DNA from: Opitutales bacterium
GTDB taxonomy: Bacteria > Verrucomicrobiota > Verrucomicrobiia > Opitutales > Oceanipulchritudinaceae
Assembly (NCBI GenBank): GCA_020831485.1
Contig: JAFIGG010000002.1
Span: 1 to 64,000, forward strand
DNA: 64,000 bases
Reading direction: 5' to 3'
The position numbers and the translations under genes are program-made. The stretch's first letter is position 1. Each line of letters begins with the position of its first letter. Below the pieces are notes generated by a model. It saw nothing but the letters and a program-made list of their open reading frames with translations. It was not told the origin of the DNA and made no database searches. Positions 61,550 through 64,000 of the stretch are shown here, piece by piece.

Positions 61550-63418
61550 ATGTATACCGAAAGGACAATGATCTCCTCAACGATGGAAACCGTTGCAGCT
61601 GGCTGCGACTACCCTCTCAATTCAACCCCTCCAACTGAAAACAAGGACGTTTTGCGTTGGATTGACCGAATCACCCGCCTGGTTGAGCCGGACCGCATTC
61701 ACTGGGTCGACGGCAGCGATGCAGAAGCCAATGCGCTTTTCCAAATGATGGTGGACAAGGGACACTGTATTCGCTTGAACGAAAGCCTGCGGCCCAACAG
61801 CTTTCTGTTTCGTTCGGATCCGAAGGATGTCGCCCGGGTCGAAAGCCGAACATTTATTTGCTCCCGCTCCAAGGACGAAGCTGGTCCGACCAATAACTGG
61901 ATGGATCCGGAAGAAATGAAGGAGAAGATCAATAGTCTGGCCAAAGGCAGCATGAAAGGGCGGACACTCTATGTCATTCCCTTCAGCATGGGACCTATCG
62001 GTTCGCCTATTTCCGGAATCGGGATTGAGCTTTCAGACTCGCCCTACGTGTTTGTGAACATGCGTATCATGACCCGAGTAGGAAAAGCCGTTTGGGATGC
62101 CCTCGGCGACAGCCGCAACTACGTGCGCTGTGTGCATTCGGTTGGCTGCCCTATCCAGAGTCCTGAGGACGACGTCGCATGGCCTTGCGACCCGCAAAAT
62201 ACATGCATTGCCCACTTCCCCGAGGAGCGAACCATTTTGAGTTATGGATCGGGCTATGGCGGCAATGCACTGCTTGGGAAAAAATGCTTCGCCCTGCGCA
62301 TTGCTTCGGCGATGGCCCGGGATGAGGGCTGGCTGGCAGAGCACATGCTGATCCTCGGGGTCAAGGATCCCGAGGGCAGAAAGACTTATGTTTCTGCAGC
62401 CTTTCCGAGTGCCTGTGGGAAGACCAATTTTGCCATGTTGATCCCGCCGAAGGAACTTCAAAAGGACGGCTGGGAAGTCAGCTGCGTTGGAGATGACATC
62501 GCCTGGATCAAACCTGGTCCCGATGGAAGACTGCGTGCGATCAATCCCGAAACCGGATTTTTTGGTGTGGCGCCTGGCACCAGCGATGCAACCAATCCAA
62601 TGGCCATGGCGTCCTGTAGCCGGGACACAATTTTCACGAATGTGGCACTCACCGACGACGGTGATGTTTGGTGGGAAGGAATGACGCCTACCCCACCGGA
62701 ACATTTGATAGACTGGCAGGGCGAGGATTGGACGCCGGATACCGGACGTCCCAGCAGCCATCCGAACAGCCGCTTTACAGCGCCGGCGGAGAATTGTCCG
62801 ATCATTGACGAAGCCTGGCAGGATCCTGAAGGTGTTGAATTGGGGGCCATTGTTTTCGGGGGTCGTCGCATGAGTACAATCCCCCTCGTGTTTCAATCAT
62901 TCAATTGGCAACACGGTGTTTATTTGGGAGCCACGGTTGGCTCCGAGCAGACCGCTGCCGCTGAAGGAAAAGTGGGTGCCATGCGGAGGGATCCCTTTGC
63001 CATGCTGCCATTTTGTGGATACCACATGGGCGACTATTTCCGTCATTGGCTAAAAATGGGGAAGAAGGTAAATGACCCACCGCGTATTTTCCATGTCAAT
63101 TGGTTCCGGAAGTCCGAGGACGGTCAGTTCCTGTGGCCTGGCTTCGGGGAAAATATGCGGATTCTCCGCTGGATTGTTGAGCGGGTTCGGGGAGAAGGAC
63201 ATGCCAGCGAAACACCAATCGGTTGGATGCCCCGTTACAAGGACATTGATTGGCGAGGTCTGGATTACCCGGAAAGCCAGTGGGACGAGGCCATGAAAAT
63301 CGATTCTGAAACCCTCAAGGTGCAAACCCTGGGCCACGAGGAACTGTTTCTTAAACTCTGGGATCACATTCCAAAGGAGCTGCTCTGGCAGCGGGATCTG
63401 TTGATCTCACGCTACTGA
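61550..63418 (+). CDS. pckG: phosphoenolpyruvate carboxykinase (GTP)
   Basis: Makes PEP from oxaloacetate with GTP, the entry to gluconeogenesis from C4 acids. The 622 residues fit the GTP class. Motifs include [22 protein letters not shown], the P-loop [13 protein letters not shown] (Cys289, Lys291), [10 protein letters not shown] and the C-terminal FHVNWFRK. Alternative ATGs are at 61568 and 61583. It lies 35 bp after the S9 peptidase gene. In this setting it would use oxaloacetate formed from aspartase-derived fumarate. Confidence 0.95.
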   Translation: MYTERTMISSTMETVAAGCDYPLNSTPPTENKDVLRWIDRITRLVEPDRIHWVDGSDAEANALFQMMVDKGHCIRLNESLRPNSFLFRSDPKDVARVESRTFICSRSKDEAGPTNNWMDPEEMKEKINSLAKGSMKGRTLYVIPFSMGPIGSPISGIGIELSDSPYVFVNMRIMTRVGKAVWDALGDSRNYVRCVHSVGCPIQSPEDDVAWPCDPQNTCIAHFPEERTILSYGSGYGGNALLGKKCFALRIASAMARDEGWLAEHMLILGVKDPEGRKTYVSAAFPSACGKTNFAMLIPPKELQKDGWEVSCVGDDIAWIKPGPDGRLRAINPETGFFGVAPGTSDATNPMAMASCSRDTIFTNVALTDDGDVWWEGMTPTPPEHLIDWQGEDWTPDTGRPSSHPNSRFTAPAENCPIIDEAWQDPEGVELGAIVFGGRRMSTIPLVFQSFNWQHGVYLGATVGSEQTAAAEGKVGAMRRDPFAMLPFCGYHMGDYFRHWLKMGKKVNDPPRIFHVNWFRKSEDGQFLWPGFGENMRILRWIVERVRGEGHASETPIGWMPRYKDIDWRGLDYPESQWDEAMKIDSETLKVQTLGHEELFLKLWDHIPKELLWQRDLLISRY

Positions 63419-63429
63419 GCGAGATTCCT

Positions 63430-64000
63430 ATGAGTCCGAACTTTGTCACCAAATGTTGGTTATTAGCCGGCTGCCTTTGCCTGCTCACATGGTCTGCTAT
63501 CCATGCTGAGCAGGCATTCAGGCAGGGCTATGGTCTGGCTGGGGAGATTGATCGACTGGTGCCGGACTTGATGGAAAAATGGCAGATTCCAGGGATTTCG
63601 ATCGCACTGATTGAATCTGGAGAAATAGCCTGGACCGGCAGCTACGGTATCAAACAGACGGGAAATCCGGCACCTGTCTCCGAGGACACCGTTTTTGAAG
63701 CCGCATCAATGTCCAAACCGTTTTTTGCCTACCTGGTCATGCAACTGGTGGAAGCTGGTTTGCTGGAACTGGATCGGCCTCTGGTCGAATACTATGAGGC
63801 TGACTACATGGACGACCCCCGACACCGCAAGATGACGGCCCGCATGGTGTTGTCACACAAAGGAGGATTCCCAAATTGGCGTCCGGGTGGCAGACGCGGA
63901 GGCCAACCCCTACCCTTGCTCTTCGAACCTGGCAGCGACTATACCTACTCCGGTGAAGGCTACTGGTATCTTCAGCGGGTTGTCGAAAAACTGACAGGCT
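63430..64000 (+). CDS. serine hydrolase, class C beta-lactamase family (partial)
   Basis: Open to the right edge; 190 residues are seen. A signal peptide (KCWLLAGCLCLLTWSAIHA) is followed by the beta-lactamase/DD-peptidase fold: WQIPGISIALIESGEIAW, Ser93-Met-Ser-Lys96 (SxxK nucleophile motif) in EAASMSKPFFAYLV, LSHKGGFPNW, and YTYSGEGYWYLQRVVE, the Tyr-x-x motif region. The function could be esterase, peptidase or a D-amino-acid-specific activity. It follows PEPCK after 11 bp. The 3' end is outside the window. Confidence 0.88.
   Translation, partial: MSPNFVTKCWLLAGCLCLLTWSAIHAEQAFRQGYGLAGEIDRLVPDLMEKWQIPGISIALIESGEIAWTGSYGIKQTGNPAPVSEDTVFEAASMSKPFFAYLVMQLVEAGLLELDRPLVEYYEADYMDDPRHRKMTARMVLSHKGGFPNWRPGGRRGGQPLPLLFEPGSDYTYSGEGYWYLQRVVEKLTG

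Overview
The window looks like a chromosomal segment of a Gram-negative, probably marine or aquatic member of the Verrucomicrobiota, most likely class Opitutia (Opitutae). The pointers are an LL-diaminopimelate aminotransferase (DapL) lysine route, a six-gene TonB/ExbB/ExbD operon with DUF3450 and TPR partners, a bacterial AP2-domain protein, a PEP-CTERM protein, secreted modular proteins and a GTP-type PEP carboxykinase. This assignment is inferred from gene content; no rRNA is present.

Layout. 1-1133: gene-poor, with a tRNA-Ser(CGA) at 718-805 surrounded by duplicated tRNA fragments and small hairpins. 1.1-9.4 kb: an ABC importer of the NMT1/THI5 type, metF behind a strong palindrome, dapL, a glutaredoxin, cysK, a photolyase and an AP2-domain protein. 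9.5-15.1 kb: a TonB energy-transducing operon of the Vibrio TonB2/TtpC kind. 15.4-19.9 kb: a UbiB-like kinase with a phasin-like partner, an M42 peptidase, a SUI1 protein and two small proteins. 19.9-26.7 kb: purL divergent from purF-purM. 26.8-32.7 kb: ilvC and ilvN, then a small cluster of FAD oxidoreductase, acyl carrier protein, ketosynthase and alcohol dehydrogenase. 32.7-39.5 kb: a TetR regulator divergent from a TolC/HlyD/two-permease exporter operon that carries no ATPase gene and ends with an ethylbenzene-dehydrogenase-like lipoprotein.

The most interesting part is 39.5-64 kb. A GntR/FCD regulator sits opposite a row of 15 plus-strand genes; the first twelve are separated by 41 bp at most or overlap. 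In order they encode an aspartase with an N-terminal cyclic-nucleotide-binding-like domain, a TonB-dependent receptor, an NhaC-superfamily transporter, an isoaspartyl peptidase, an exported alpha/beta hydrolase, two tandem exported cyanophycinases, a PEP-CTERM protein, two larger hydrolases, a CapA-like protein, a non-catalytic two-module protein, an S9 peptidase, GTP-PEPCK and a beta-lactamase-family hydrolase. I read this as a cyanophycin (multi-L-arginyl-poly-L-aspartate) scavenging locus. Secreted cyanophycinases would cut the polymer to beta-Asp-Arg, the receptor and NhaC protein are candidates for uptake, the Ntn peptidase would release Asp and Arg, aspartase would make fumarate plus ammonia, and PEPCK would lead the C4 acid carbon into gluconeogenesis. 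The TonB operon at 9.5-15 kb could energise the receptor.

A module of about 210 residues recurs five times in four of the secreted proteins, one alpha/beta-hydrolase family occurs three times, and a Trp-rich C-terminal tail occurs twice. These are the parts least explained by known cyanophycin degradation.
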